DNA of 64,000 bases from NCBI GenBank assembly GCA_002118135.1, contig BDIU01000386.1, forward strand, positions 1 to 64,000. The letters are read 5' to 3'. How positions within the stretch are numbered: position 1 is the stretch's first letter; each line of letters opens with the position of its first letter. Source of the DNA: Trebouxia sp. TZW2008 (lineage: Eukaryota > Chlorophyta > Trebouxiophyceae > Trebouxiales > Trebouxiaceae). Shown here in pieces: positions 45,578 through 56,099 of the stretch. A program made the position numbers and the translations under genes. Below the pieces are notes generated by a model. It saw only the letters and a program-made list of their open reading frames with translations. It was not told where the DNA came from and made no database searches.

Positions 45578-45998
45578 CGTGTTCAAGGATAGGCACAACA
45601 ATTACAAATCTCGGCTTTGCTGCGCAAGTGCGACTCGCAAAACGCAGTACAGCGGCAGTCGTCGGGTTCGGCACTGGATGCTACCTTGAACGGCTGTAAC
45701 AACCGAATGCCCGCGGAGTTGCGAAACTCACAGCTGGAACGCACTACTGCGTAAAGTACTGTGACTATATTTAAGTCACACGTGAGGGGAACCACGTGCA
45801 CAATCATGTCAGCTTCGCGGTCGCGGGGCGCTTCAACATTTCAAAAGTATCAAGGGGCGGTCTGACAGCAGCTGCGTTGCAAAACGCCCTGCCGGTCAAC
45901 CACAAATGCATGACAAACTCGATTGCTGCTGCTAGTTTGGACCGATGCACGTAGCGATTGCCAATAATAACCTTGAGCGCTGTGCCTGAGCAGTTGTG

Positions 45999-48900
45999 AT
46001 GGCACATCTGCAGAGCGTGTTGCGCACATCGTTGCTGTGCTCGAGGGCATTTGGTGCAAGGCATGAGACAAGGCCACGATTGTGGCTGCAGCGCTCGTCC
46101 TTCCGAGGGCCTTGTGTCGTGTCCAGCAGCTTAGCTTGCACGTCGTGTCGTGATCGCCAAGGCATTTGCGCGCGTCCGCCTCTCACTCCTGGCAGAGCAA
46201 GTGCCGGACCGCATCCCTGCCTGCGGATGTCGAGACGACGCTCGTTTGCAGCATCCGCGAGCAGTGACGATATCGCACAGCAGGATGCATCGCCGTCCCG
46301 GCCTTCCAGCACCTACATCGCAGTGAGCATCAGCTGTTGCTAAGCTGACCAAATCGCTGCAGTTGATAGCTTCCAGACATCACCGCAGTGCCGTGTGGCT
46401 GCAGCTGAGCATTTTGGCTGTGGTCGTCTTCGGCGTGGCTAATCGGGTTCTGTACAAGATGGCCCTTGTACCCCTCGGCAACTACGTCTTCTTTCTTGCA
46501 CAGCTGCAAACGTTTGGCTATGTGGCAGTCTATTTTGCTGCATTGCTCTGGAGATACAGGTACTTTGACATCATTGTCCTGCATGCAATCGAAACCTGAT
46601 GAGGACAAGCTGACAAAGCTGCTGCACAGATCTGGGTCAATCATTTGACCTTCTTGCAACGGTGTATCTGTAATATATCATGCAGGGCTGGCATTGTCAC
46701 AAAGCAGATGCTGGACACCCCCAAAAAGATGTTTCTGTTGATTGGTGCACTCGAAGCTGCAGCTCAGATATTAGGCTTCATTGGTGCTGCAAAGCTTCCA
46801 GGTAAGCTGTACACTCGACTCTGCCCTGATGCCTGTTGGCAAGACATTGTAGCACTGCAACACTTTTCAAGGGAAAGCGGCACTGATGAGCCCAGTCATG
46901 CCACCTGAAACGTATGTTAGGCACAAAGCGCTACATTGCCATGCGCATCAGCGCTGTGCACACCACCTTCAGGGTGTCATTTGCTAGCATTTGCATCATT
47001 CAGAAACAAAGTTTACTGTGTGTACAGGTGTTGCTCTGCCACTGCTGCAGCAGTCCATGATGTTCTGGCAAATAGGGCTTGGCTACCTGCTGCTTGGCAA
47101 GCGGCTGGCTCCAATACAGGTAGCCCCTGAATGATATGATTTTTGATTAGCTCACAGATGAAGTCTTTCCAATGCTGGCTGATATTTTCCACGCGCGAGA
47201 AGCTGAGCACATTGCTTATCAGAGGGTCATTATAACATTGCAATGTTGCAGTGTGACAGACAGTAACAAAAGTTTTATTCTTTCAAGCAGTACAACAAGA
47301 ACCTGTGTGAGGAAAAATGTGTGCATCACTGGATGGCGTGTTAGCAACACATGCAGCAGACCCCAGACAGCTCCAGGCTGACCCCAGACAGACCCCAGAA
47401 TGACCCAGGCTGACCCTGGGCCTATCCCCCTTAGCACACACTGCTGAGCCAGATCCCTATCTTCTCAACCCTACCCACAGTTCACCTGATGCAAGCTCCA
47501 TGTTGGGCCTGCCATTTTCTTCCTGAAATGGCCGGAAACTATTGTGTTCCTGACGCCTGATGCTGTGGATGGTGCAGTTTGTGGGGGCGGGGGTGGTGTC
47601 TGCTGGGGTTTGCACAGCAGCTTGGCCCAGCCAGCAGGGCAGTGGTGTCCTATCACAGGTGCGCTATTCCTGACTAGCTCTCTTGACCATGAGTGAAAGG
47701 AAAGCTGTTGCTGAGAAGGCTCTCTGTCCGACTTGTGCCTTGTGCTGAGTAGGAATAAGATCTTGATGGCATAGCACTACCCAAGTTGTAACCTGCAGGC
47801 AAGCTACTGGTTGTGCTTGCTGTTCAACCACACGCAAGCTGGCAACAAGCTTGTGCCATTATTGCATTTAGCTCTGGCTTGTTGCTATATCAACATTTTA
47901 TTCTGAATCCAAACTCCACATTGTCGTTAGCTGTATCAAAGGGCGTAAACTGGAGACCACATCTCCCTGTTTCACATGGTCCATCTGCCTTGTACAGTCC
48001 AGATCTTGCTTTGTTACATGTTGTTGTGACGCTGAAGAACGCTGAAGCTGGGTCTCAGTATGGATCTCTGCTGAAACACAAATTTTGCTTTGTTGCTGTT
48101 AGTGCATAGCGGGTCTGGGTTCTGGGAAGAGAAACAATTTTTGTTGTCTGTACATTGTATAGGTTCCATCTTCATAGCAGTCAAGACATCAGTGTGCTAG
48201 AGCACATTGAAGAGTCTCAATGAAGACCACATCTTGCGCTGCTTTGTACAATGTATGCTGCCATCTTTGTGGGGTCCATGCTCTTTCCTGCTTAGCCTTT
48301 AGGGAGTGGGTCTTTGGCGCAGCCAAGAAACATCTCAACAGCCAATCCCGTTACTTGTTTTTTGTTAACGCTGGAGCAAGCAAGGTTGAAAATATGCCTT
48401 GCCATGCTTTGAAGGTCAGTTCAATGTATGCTGCCATCTTTGTGGGCTACATGTTCTTTCCTGCCTTAGCCACAATCTTCAAAGAGGGGGTCTTTGGCGC
48501 AGCCAAGAAACTTCTCAACAGCCAAATCAATACCTTGATCTCTTCTGGAAACCCAAATTTTGCTTTATCACTGTGAGTGCTGGAGCAAGCAAGGTTGAAA
48601 TGTATGCCTTGCTATGCTTTGCAGGTCAGTCCAATGTATGCCGCCATCTTTGTGGGCTCCATGTTCTTTCCCGCCTTAGCCACAATCTTCAAGGAGCGGA
48701 TTTTCGGTGCAGCCAAGAAACGCCTCAACGGTCAATCCCTTGACCTATTTGTAGTCAACTCCTATGGATCTGCGGCCCAGGCGCTCTTCATCTTCTTGCT
48801 TCTGCCTGTGGTCTCAAGCCTGAGAGGCATCTCACTGTCTCAGCTGCCGAGCTACCTCAACGAAGGTGAGTCAGTGATACAGTCTTGACAAGTCGAGAGC

Positions 48901-50946
48901 AAATGCAGGGTTGCAGCTATATGTTGTTGTGTGCAACCTGTTGCATTGAAAAGAGCTGCAACATGTCTCGTCTTGTCACAGAAGTCAGCATGACTTTGTG
49001 CTGATATTATTCTGCTAAACACCAACTGTCATTGTTTACAATGCTCCTAGACATCATCAGAAAACACGAGGCAAAGAAAGCGGCTTCGCCTGTTATTGCT
49101 TGGCAATGCACATCCAGGCAGTACAGCTTTTATGTCGAAGGCTTATGGACTAGAAAGCCTCAACTGTGCACCTTTTTCTTCACCTCATGGTGCACTATAT
49201 CAGCACAAGGGCTTTTGTTTGCATCCTGTATAGGCTGCCTCTTTTCATGGAGGCTCTCTCATGACAGCTAGCAGGGCAGACTTTCCCTATTTTTCTGGTT
49301 ATGCTTTGCATCTCTTTTGAGGTTTTTCTGCTGCGTTTTCCTTCTTTTCTGACAAAACGTCCAAAGCCCACCACCATCAAAGTACAGTTGTCTGCTTAGT
49401 TTCATGTCTCCAAATGCTGTGATGTATGCTGACTGCATGGTGGGGAGACGTTCAATCTCAGCTTTCAATCATGAATGGGACAACGTACACATTGCTGAGC
49501 ACATAGCTTGGCATGTACAGGGCTGCAGCTGGACAGCAGCAACAGCAAACGCTGTTGTGCTTGCTGTTTGTCAGGAAATGCAGCTCGCTTACACTGCTGC
49601 TGTCAAGAACCAGGCTCGTTATGTCTGCTCATGTTTGGTATGTAGTCCTGAACTCAAGCTGGAGTGCATGACATCAATAAGTTTCACACTACGTATACAG
49701 CTCATCTGGCTTTCCGTAGGTATGGCAAGATTGGGCTCACACTTCCCTGTGCTACCTGCTAAAGTGACTAAGCATTCTCAACGTCCGGACTTTATGCACT
49801 ACCTGCTCTAGTGCCTGAGTTGTGTCAAGCCTGTAGTGTAGACTTTGAACTTTTCATACATAAGTATATGGCCTGTTCAGCCTGAGTTCATGGGTTCAAA
49901 TCATGTAAACATAACATGGCATAATATGTTGTGCCTGTTTGCAGGGGCCACCTGCCTGTTGGCTCCCCTAGCTGTGGCTCAGATTGTTTGGGCGCTCCCC
50001 TGCTACCCCTCTAGAAGTAGTAGCTGTCTAGATGACATGTCTATCTTTGAGGTCCAAGGTTCAGCTCCTCATGTGTTGTGCCTGGTTGCAGGGGCCACCT
50101 GCCTGTTGGGGGGCTCCCCTAGCTGTGGCTCAGATTGTTCCGGGGCGCCCCTGCTACCTCTCCTCTACATCGCTTTCAACCTAGGATTCAACATTGCTGC
50201 CCTCAATCTCCTCAAAACAGCAGGTAGCGTTACTGACCTCTGAAATGTTGTGACTGTGCTTGCCATCATGACTGTCCGCATAAAAGTTTGGCTATGGTTT
50301 AGATGTGGTGTGCAAGTGCTTTGATGCTACCCCTCCTCTACATTGTCTTGAACCTGGGATTCAACATTCCTGACCTCAACCTCCTCAAGACAGCAGGTAA
50401 TATGACAACATGTGCAGCAGACGCTACCCATACTTGGCATTCGCTGCACAGTTGTTACAACTAGATAGCAGCTCAACTTGGACCTGCATGAAGGCTGCAT
50501 TTCAACCATGATATCAAGCTCCAATTCTATTGTTGCCAATTAGCTTTGGACAACCTGTCTGTGTTTGTACGCAGTGAAAACTCCTGATGTCTGTGCTGTG
50601 TCAACACCTGCTGACATTGTGCCACATCATATCAGTCCCTGCATGACTGCATGGCGTGACCTACTTGGTGAACTTCTGTGGTTTGCAGCCAGAAAGCTAT
50701 GTCTCAAGTGTTGTGAAGTTTGTTTCTGTTCTTGCAGGCAATGTTGTCCAGACACTGGTGATGTCCAGCGTTGTGCCAATGACAATATTTGCATTCACGT
50801 TGAGCTTGCCCTATCTCCCCCCAGCACCCCCCTTGGGGCTGAATTTCTGGGCTGGCACAGCGGTGCTGGTGGCAGGACTGTTCACCTTCAATTCTCCTCA
50901 ATGGCGGCCAGTGCTTCAGAAGAAGATGCAAGGCAAAGCTGCCTGA
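45999..50946 (+). CDS. CRT-like (CLT) plastid thiol/drug-metabolite transporter
   Basis: Eight exons: 45999-46322, 46363-46559, 46686-46801, 47028-47119, 47804-47944 (tentative), 48625-48865, 50092-50223 and 50738-50946 (TGA), about 483 residues. The first 108 residues are Ser/Arg-rich without acidic clusters, typical of a chloroplast transit peptide. The membrane part matches the CLT family, relatives of the Plasmodium chloroquine-resistance transporter: NRVLYKMALVPLGNY, LPLLQQSMMFWQ, FFPALATIFKE, LDLFVVNSYGS and FNLGFNIAALNLLK. Plant CLTs move glutathione precursors across the plastid envelope; the substrate here is inferred. Exon 5 relies on a weak CAAG acceptor, chosen because it keeps phase 0 and supplies a plausible helix (LLVVLAV). 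Exons 6 and 7 have junction copies. Confidence 0.82.
48242..48560 (+). repeat. Acceptor-side copies of CLT exon 6
   Basis: Copies begin near 48242 and 48415, ahead of the real exon at 48625, and repeat the codons for MYAAIFVG.MFFPALATIFKE and FGAAKK.LN. The 48415 copy keeps GAAG|GTCAGT at its start. Both diverge before the LDLFVVNSYGS motif. Confidence 0.88.
49945..50396 (+). repeat. Copies on both sides of CLT exon 7
   Basis: An acceptor-side copy starts at 49945, exactly 147 bp before the real exon at 50092, and repeats the part encoding GATCLL. A donor-side copy of the FNLGFN..LNLLKTAG region ends at 50396 with CAG|GTAA, 173 bp after the real donor. Confidence 0.88.
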
Positions 50947-51903
50947 CCCAAACCCAAATCGCTTCTGAGCAACGTTATGATTTCAGTAACTTTACTATGG
51001 TCACTGTATTTCTGAGGAAGTAGCGCCTTATTATCTTGCCAAAATGATTTTCTTCCTGGAATTGTTACAGTGTTCAACACGTGCTGATGCTGCTGCTGTA
51101 TAAAAGTGGCAAAAGCAGGTCTTGGCCAACAGCAGTCCGCAATAGCAAACCAGACTGCCACTCAAGCTACAATGTGCTGCGTCAGGCTGCTGCATCTAGT
51201 TTTCCTTTTGTTTATTGCATCCTTGCACTGTCGAGTCTTGTTTTTGTTTATTGCATACTTGCACTGTCGAGTCTTGTTTTAACTTTAAACAGTTGGGACA
51301 ACGGGTTACATGCAGCAAGCAGACCAGCAGTCTGACTGAGCTCTCTATCCAACATGTGCGGCCTGTCAGAAAATTTTCTGTCATGTCTGTTTGGAACGCT
51401 GACGCGTCGCTCAGTCGTGATCTGTCCACTCACCGACGCTGACCACGATGAACAAAGACAAATTAAGCAGATATGACAAGCTTGGCAGTAATTGCAGTGA
51501 CTGAATGCTGCTGTTCCGACCTGAGTACCAAGTGGTCATGACGTGATATTGCACATGGCCTGAGCTGCCAGAATATACACAGAATATATATTGTGGATCC
51601 CAGCAGACAAAAGGAGCAAAGCTGGCTCCTTATATAAAGTCCTGACACAATTTGGACAGGGGTGCAAGCGGCAGGCCCTGCAAAAAAAATCCTTGCACAA
51701 CATGTTCACTCCTGCTAGCGCTGCATTGGATTTGAGCCACCTCAACGCTTGAATCGCTTCTTCGTTACACTTGCTGTGCTGAAGTATGACAGTAACTGTG
51801 ATATCTGGCGTGCAAGGTGTCAGCAACGATCACTAAGACTCTTGCAAAAAACATGTTGGGAAATATGGCAACATGCCCCCTACAAGGAATAGTCATTGTG
51901 CAT
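50947..51903. other. Intergenic between CLT and endonuclease V genes
   Basis: The two genes converge here, so both 3' flanks lie in this interval. An AT/GC-neutral stretch at 51206-51290 contains a ~30 bp unit (CTTGCACTGTCGAGTCTTGTT) twice in tandem. No gene is supported. Confidence 0.5.
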
Positions 51904-52605
51904 CTACTCGATGGCTGAAGCTGTCTGCGCAGCTCTTAAAGCAGCTCTTGCAAGTATGTCAGCTTGTCTGATAGGCTCAGGGATGCGATACAGGCAGCAC
52001 CTCTGAACAATCTCACATGCTGAGGCCAGGCTAACTTTATGGCCCACAGAAACATACACTGGCTGCCTTGTTGTTATGCTGCGGCGCACAGCACACCCAA
52101 CAACATCACCCTGAGGCCCATGCAATGGCAGATGCAGCTGTTCGCTTTGACTCAGCTGGTCTTTGACTTCTGTTTCTGTCAGGTTGCAAGATTGCCTGAG
52201 CAGCGTCTTAGCCACCCCTATGGTTGGCATGCCTGTCTGAACTCCAAGCTGGCTAGCTGAGCCGCACCCTCGAGGGTGCAGCGTCCCAAAGCCGTCCACC
52301 AGATATAATTGAGGCTCAAAAGCAGTCCCTTTGACGCTGTCCAACAGTTGAGTATAGCAGGGGCACTCTCTGAACCCCAGGAAACCTGATTGCTATGGCA
52401 CTTGCGTCGTGCATGCAAGCGTCTGCTGGTGCAGCAGCGACATAGAGGGCCAGGACAGCACCACAAGAGCACCGAAGCCATCCTGCTCTTGCCACTGTAT
52501 GTCTAAGCCACCAATCGTGCTGAGGTCTGCGGTGCTCAAGCTGTCCGTTTCATCGATCTCATCGCGCATCGCTGTCTGGAGTGCTGACATGGTGGACGCC
52601 AGCAT
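51904..52605 (-). pseudogene. Endonuclease V with an in-frame TAG
   Basis: One uninterrupted frame of 233 codons from ATG 52605 to TAG 51904, broken only by TAG at 52393-52395 (codon 71). The family's catalytic residues are all present: Asp35 in IGGLD, Glu80 in FLGFRE and Asp104 in VDGFG.LHPRG.G, followed by GVAKTLL and the RPVYVSVGH-like block (here QPVYVSVGHK). Endonuclease V cleaves RNA or DNA one nucleotide 3' of inosine. The stop falls in VP*QSGFLGFRE, where relatives have an aromatic residue before the PGF/SGF turn; TAG is one base from a Tyr codon. No intron removes it. It is either a very young nonsense allele, a sequencing error or a read-through stop. Lack of introns is unusual for this neighbourhood. 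Confidence 0.85.
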
Positions 52606-53034
52606 GATTCTTGCGACAGCCAATAAGGCTGCAGCGCTCGTGCAAACAGCCAAACTGCTTTCTTTTCGGGAGCTTTCAACGTTTGGACTTTAATCGAGCT
52701 TTGACCACAGGCCTAAGCGCTGCTACGCCGCAACATGCCGCATGCATGGCATGATGCTTGTCTTTTGTGCTCGCGGGAATTTGACAGCGTCACAAGTTGT
52801 GTCCTTCAAGCCACGACCGATGTGCACCAACAGTGATCCCACCCGCAGGCTCTGCAAATACCCCTGCTTGGACATCAACATCGACCACAACGACACCCCA
52901 CAAGCACGTGACACGCTGCTCTGAGCCAGAGCTGTATCGGAAGCAAAGCTTTTAGATGGGCGCCGCAAGTGGCTACTTATACAGTAAATTCCAGCAGGTT
53001 GTGCAACGTCCAAGGCAATCTTGAAACCTCCCAT

Positions 53035-53106
53035 GGGCAATTGGTCTAGTGGTATGATTCCCGCTTAGGGTGCGGGAGGTCCGGAGTTCAATTCTCCGAT
53101 TGCCCC
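53035..53106 (+). tRNA. tRNA-Pro (AGG)
   Basis: The cloverleaf is complete: acceptor stem GGGCAAT/ATTGCCC, D-arm with GGTCTAGTGGTATGA, anticodon stem CCCGC/GCGGG around loop TTAGGGT (anticodon AGG), and T-arm CGGAG-TTCAATT-CTCCG. It is intronless at 72 nt. A-box (TAGTGGTATGA) and B-box (GGAGTTCAATTC) promoter elements are internal. Confidence 0.97.
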
Positions 53107-53109
53107 CAT

Positions 53110-53118
53110 GCTTTTTTT
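53110..53118 (+). terminator. RNA polymerase III terminator
   Basis: A run of seven T follows the tRNA by about five bases, the usual Pol III stop signal. Confidence 0.85.
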
Positions 53119-54033
53119 GGTCTGCCATGGGCAAATGTTCGTTTTTTGGCAGGCTCATGCTCGTCCCCTGCAATGATGGTCACTCATATGCAACATTGCG
53201 GACCGGCCAGCGCCAGCACACTAAACGGCATTCACATATGTGCCAGCCAATATTAGTGGTAATTACTTGTAAGCCGTGAGCTGCCCACACAACTGTACAC
53301 CAATGGGTATCAGGTCCTGCCTCCAACAGTTGCTGCAGTATTAGTACTGGTGTGGACGCTGATTTGTTGTTTGCAGCCAGATTTTAGTGCTGACAGTCGT
53401 CACTTGATGTTGAACAACAAAGATTTGAGAGCAGAACCACAGCCCAACCTGGTCATATGCAAAGGTGCAACAGTATTAGTATACAGTAGCCACATGTATT
53501 TAATTACATTCGCAGTCAGTCCCCAATGAAACAAGCAATCTGTCAGGGGTGTGGCATGCTCTTTGTTCACTGCAGCAGTATCCCCTTACAACAGGACTTC
53601 AAGCAGGCAAATAAGCAAAGCAAGCTGCTTATCAGAAGAGCTGGACAAAAATACATGCCAAAACAATTGCCATGGCCATTTGCAGCGCTCACACAAGAAC
53701 AGCGTAAGTGCGTCATCATCAAAAGGTCTTCAAATGCATTCATAGAATGGAAACATCATTTGTTGGTACAACAGCATCGCTCTCGAAAAACTATGTGCTT
53801 GCATTGCGTTTGGTCCTCATTGTACATCAGTATACAGGTGATCTATAGTCTTGCTTGCTGCTATCCAGGACTGGTGGCCTCGAAGTCAGCCCATGAAGGG
53901 CAGTGACCATCTGAGTGCTACTTTGGCCAGCAAGCACAGTCTGCTTCTATTTGCAGAGGCTGCCGTTTTGATGCCTGGCATATACAATTTCTTCCTTGCT
54001 TTCGGCTGTTGGCTGAAAGGTTCTAAGTGTGCA
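53119..54033. other. Intergenic, nothing recognised
   Basis: A short open frame at 53526-53906 (+) lacks any family feature. No repeats of note. Confidence 0.45.
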
Positions 54034-55176
54034 TCACGCAGGGCATCCTGGTTCCATCCATCCAGCCCTCAGACCTGTGCCTTTGCAGTGGCCACATCCC
54101 ACATGACCCTACAGCACAGCAAACTGCATGAGCATGCATGACATCAGCATGCATGTTGCAGGGGCCACATCCCACATGACCCTGCAGCATGGCAAACACA
54201 TCAACATGCATGCTGCAAGATCTGAGTAATATGCCAAGAGCAGACTGCATCAGCATGCATTCTGCAGCGACCTGAGCCCATGTCAAGAGCAGGCTGCATC
54301 ACCCACAGCACAGCATTCTGCAGTGATGTGGGTGCCATGCTGAAAGCGCTTGTGACTGGCCCAGCGCTTTTGTGCAAGGGAAGCTCAGCAGAAGTGAGCA
54401 GTGACCAAGCAAGCAACAGCTAAATTGGCCTGCATCAGTGTTGCAAAGAATGCAGACATGCATGTGCGCAGCTACAATACAGCCTGTAAGGTTCTTGCTG
54501 GTGAATGCAAATGCAATGTGTTTTGCAATGTGGTCTTGTGCCCCGCGCCATGGTACTATATAGAGGTAGTGGCACTCAATGACAGCATGACAAGCATGGA
54601 CGGAGCAGGGCAACTGCACACACAGGCTGTGTTGTGTCTGCACTGACCTTGCTTTTGCAAATTGGGCATTGTTTGCAACCATGCGCTAGGGAGCAAAAGC
54701 GCTCTTCACCTACCATCATGGCACCTGTCACACAAACAGGCTCAGCAGAGAAAGTTATGACAGAAGCACATGATCTGCCTTGCGTACCTGTTCCTCTGCA
54801 CCACGCGCACTCTTTCTGGCCTGTGCCGTCACAACAGTCACAAGGAGCTGGCCGTCTTCTCTGCAAGTTAGCAACTCGGACTGAGCTTTGGCTGCAAATG
54901 CAGTGCATTCGAACTGCGTGCGGTATGCTCGTGCCGTACCCTATCAACACTCCAGGTGAGCTCTAGCCTTTTGGTGACCTTCTGTAGTCTGTTTGGGTCT
55001 GAGTACTGCTGAAACTCTCTCAAAAGCTCGTCCCCTTCAGAGTCGTGGCTACTTGCGCTTGGTTGAGGCTGGGCTCTTGGGCGAAATGACAACTTTGTGG
55101 GCTTGCAGAGAGATCTCAACACGCGTGGTGGTCTGTGGACAGACGGTAAAGTGCTGCACAGCGTCCTGCTGTGCAT
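54034..55176 (-). CDS. DnaJ-type zinc-finger (BSD2-like) plastid protein
   Basis: Four exons on the minus strand (54940-55176, 54788-54860, 54648-54724 and 54034-54108, TGA) give 153 residues. The N-terminus (MHSRTLCSTLPSVHRPPR on) is Ser/Arg-rich and looks like a transit peptide. Then come four Cys motifs of the DnaJ central zinc finger: CDCCDGTG, CAWCRGTG, CKQCPICK and CGHCKGTG. No J domain is present. Stand-alone zinc-finger proteins of this kind in plants act as plastid thiol chaperones or assembly factors, BSD2 for Rubisco among them; the exact client is inferred. The last exon has acceptor-side copies upstream. Confidence 0.82.
54140..54335 (-). repeat. Acceptor-side copies of the last zinc-finger exon
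   Basis: The junction region of exon 54034-54108 (codons for GHVGCGH) recurs at about 54158-54187, with shorter, eroded copies further upstream around 54205-54330, all with CTGCAG-like acceptors in transcript orientation. Confidence 0.75.
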
Positions 55177-56099
55177 GCCTAGAAACCCCGCGCGATCACT
55201 GCGTGAGGCCAAAATGCGGGAGTTTTTGCACACAGCGACAGAGCCTGCCAAAACGAACAACGCATGTACGCTGACCACAGGAGAAACCGCGCAGTTTTCT
55301 GCAGGCACGGACTGGCAACCTCAGAAGCTTATAAGAATGGGCAAGCATGTGGCTGTTTGAACACTTTTACGCAATTTGATAACAAAACAAAAAAAGAAGA
55401 GAGAGAGAACTTTACATGCTTTAGCCAGCCAACAAGGCTGATCACATGTGCCACACTGTGGCAATGACTATATGTCCATGAAATTCAGGCAGTCTATGAC
55501 ATAGTGAAACACCCCCAAATGATCATGTTGCGCAAAAAAAGCGCGCATGTTATAACCGCAGCTCTCAAACAAACCAGGGTACTAACAAACGCCAGCAGGC
55601 CGATTGCATGGCTCAGAAACTCAGGCATGCATGACGTTGTAATCAAGCGGGACCTGGCTATGGCACAAGGCCAAAGATGCAGCCAGACAGCAAAACAGGC
55701 CTGGCACAAACGCAGGTATGATGATATCAAGTCACAGTAAGCCGAGTACAACATTGAATTGATCGCACAGCATTGCAGCAGTGGTCGATATTGCAGTGAG
55801 CTGATTGCTGGGAAACACTGATTTCTCCGTCTGAGGCCGCACAGTCTTGTGTCGTTGAATTGTGACAGCGAATGCTTCAGCACAAGTGCAAGAGTCTTGG
55901 ACTCAAAAGCAAACAGTAAAAACAGCAAAAAACACTATGCCGTCAGGCGTGTATGAGAGGCCTTAGATTGACTCACAGGCAAACAGTGCTGCCCAGAAGA
56001 CAACAGGGGTGCCATCGGGATGACACAGCATTCATGACACTGTACACGTCAGTGAATCAGTCATTGCCTGATTCACTACCAGGTACACTGACAAGTACA
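55177..56099. other. Intergenic between zinc-finger and MnmE genes
   Basis: No coding signal was recognised. The sequence CTTTAGCCAGCCAACAAGGCTG near 55418 resembles TTTAGCCAGCCAGAAAGGCTG near 42299, a possible small dispersed repeat. Confidence 0.4.

Noticed and set aside
52393..52395. Reassignment of TAG as a sense codon
   Set aside because: TAG is used as the final stop in at least three genes of the window, and this is the only internal one.
52381..52400. A 16-nt intron removing the TAG in endonuclease V
   Set aside because: Far shorter than any plausible spliceosomal intron and without a branch region.
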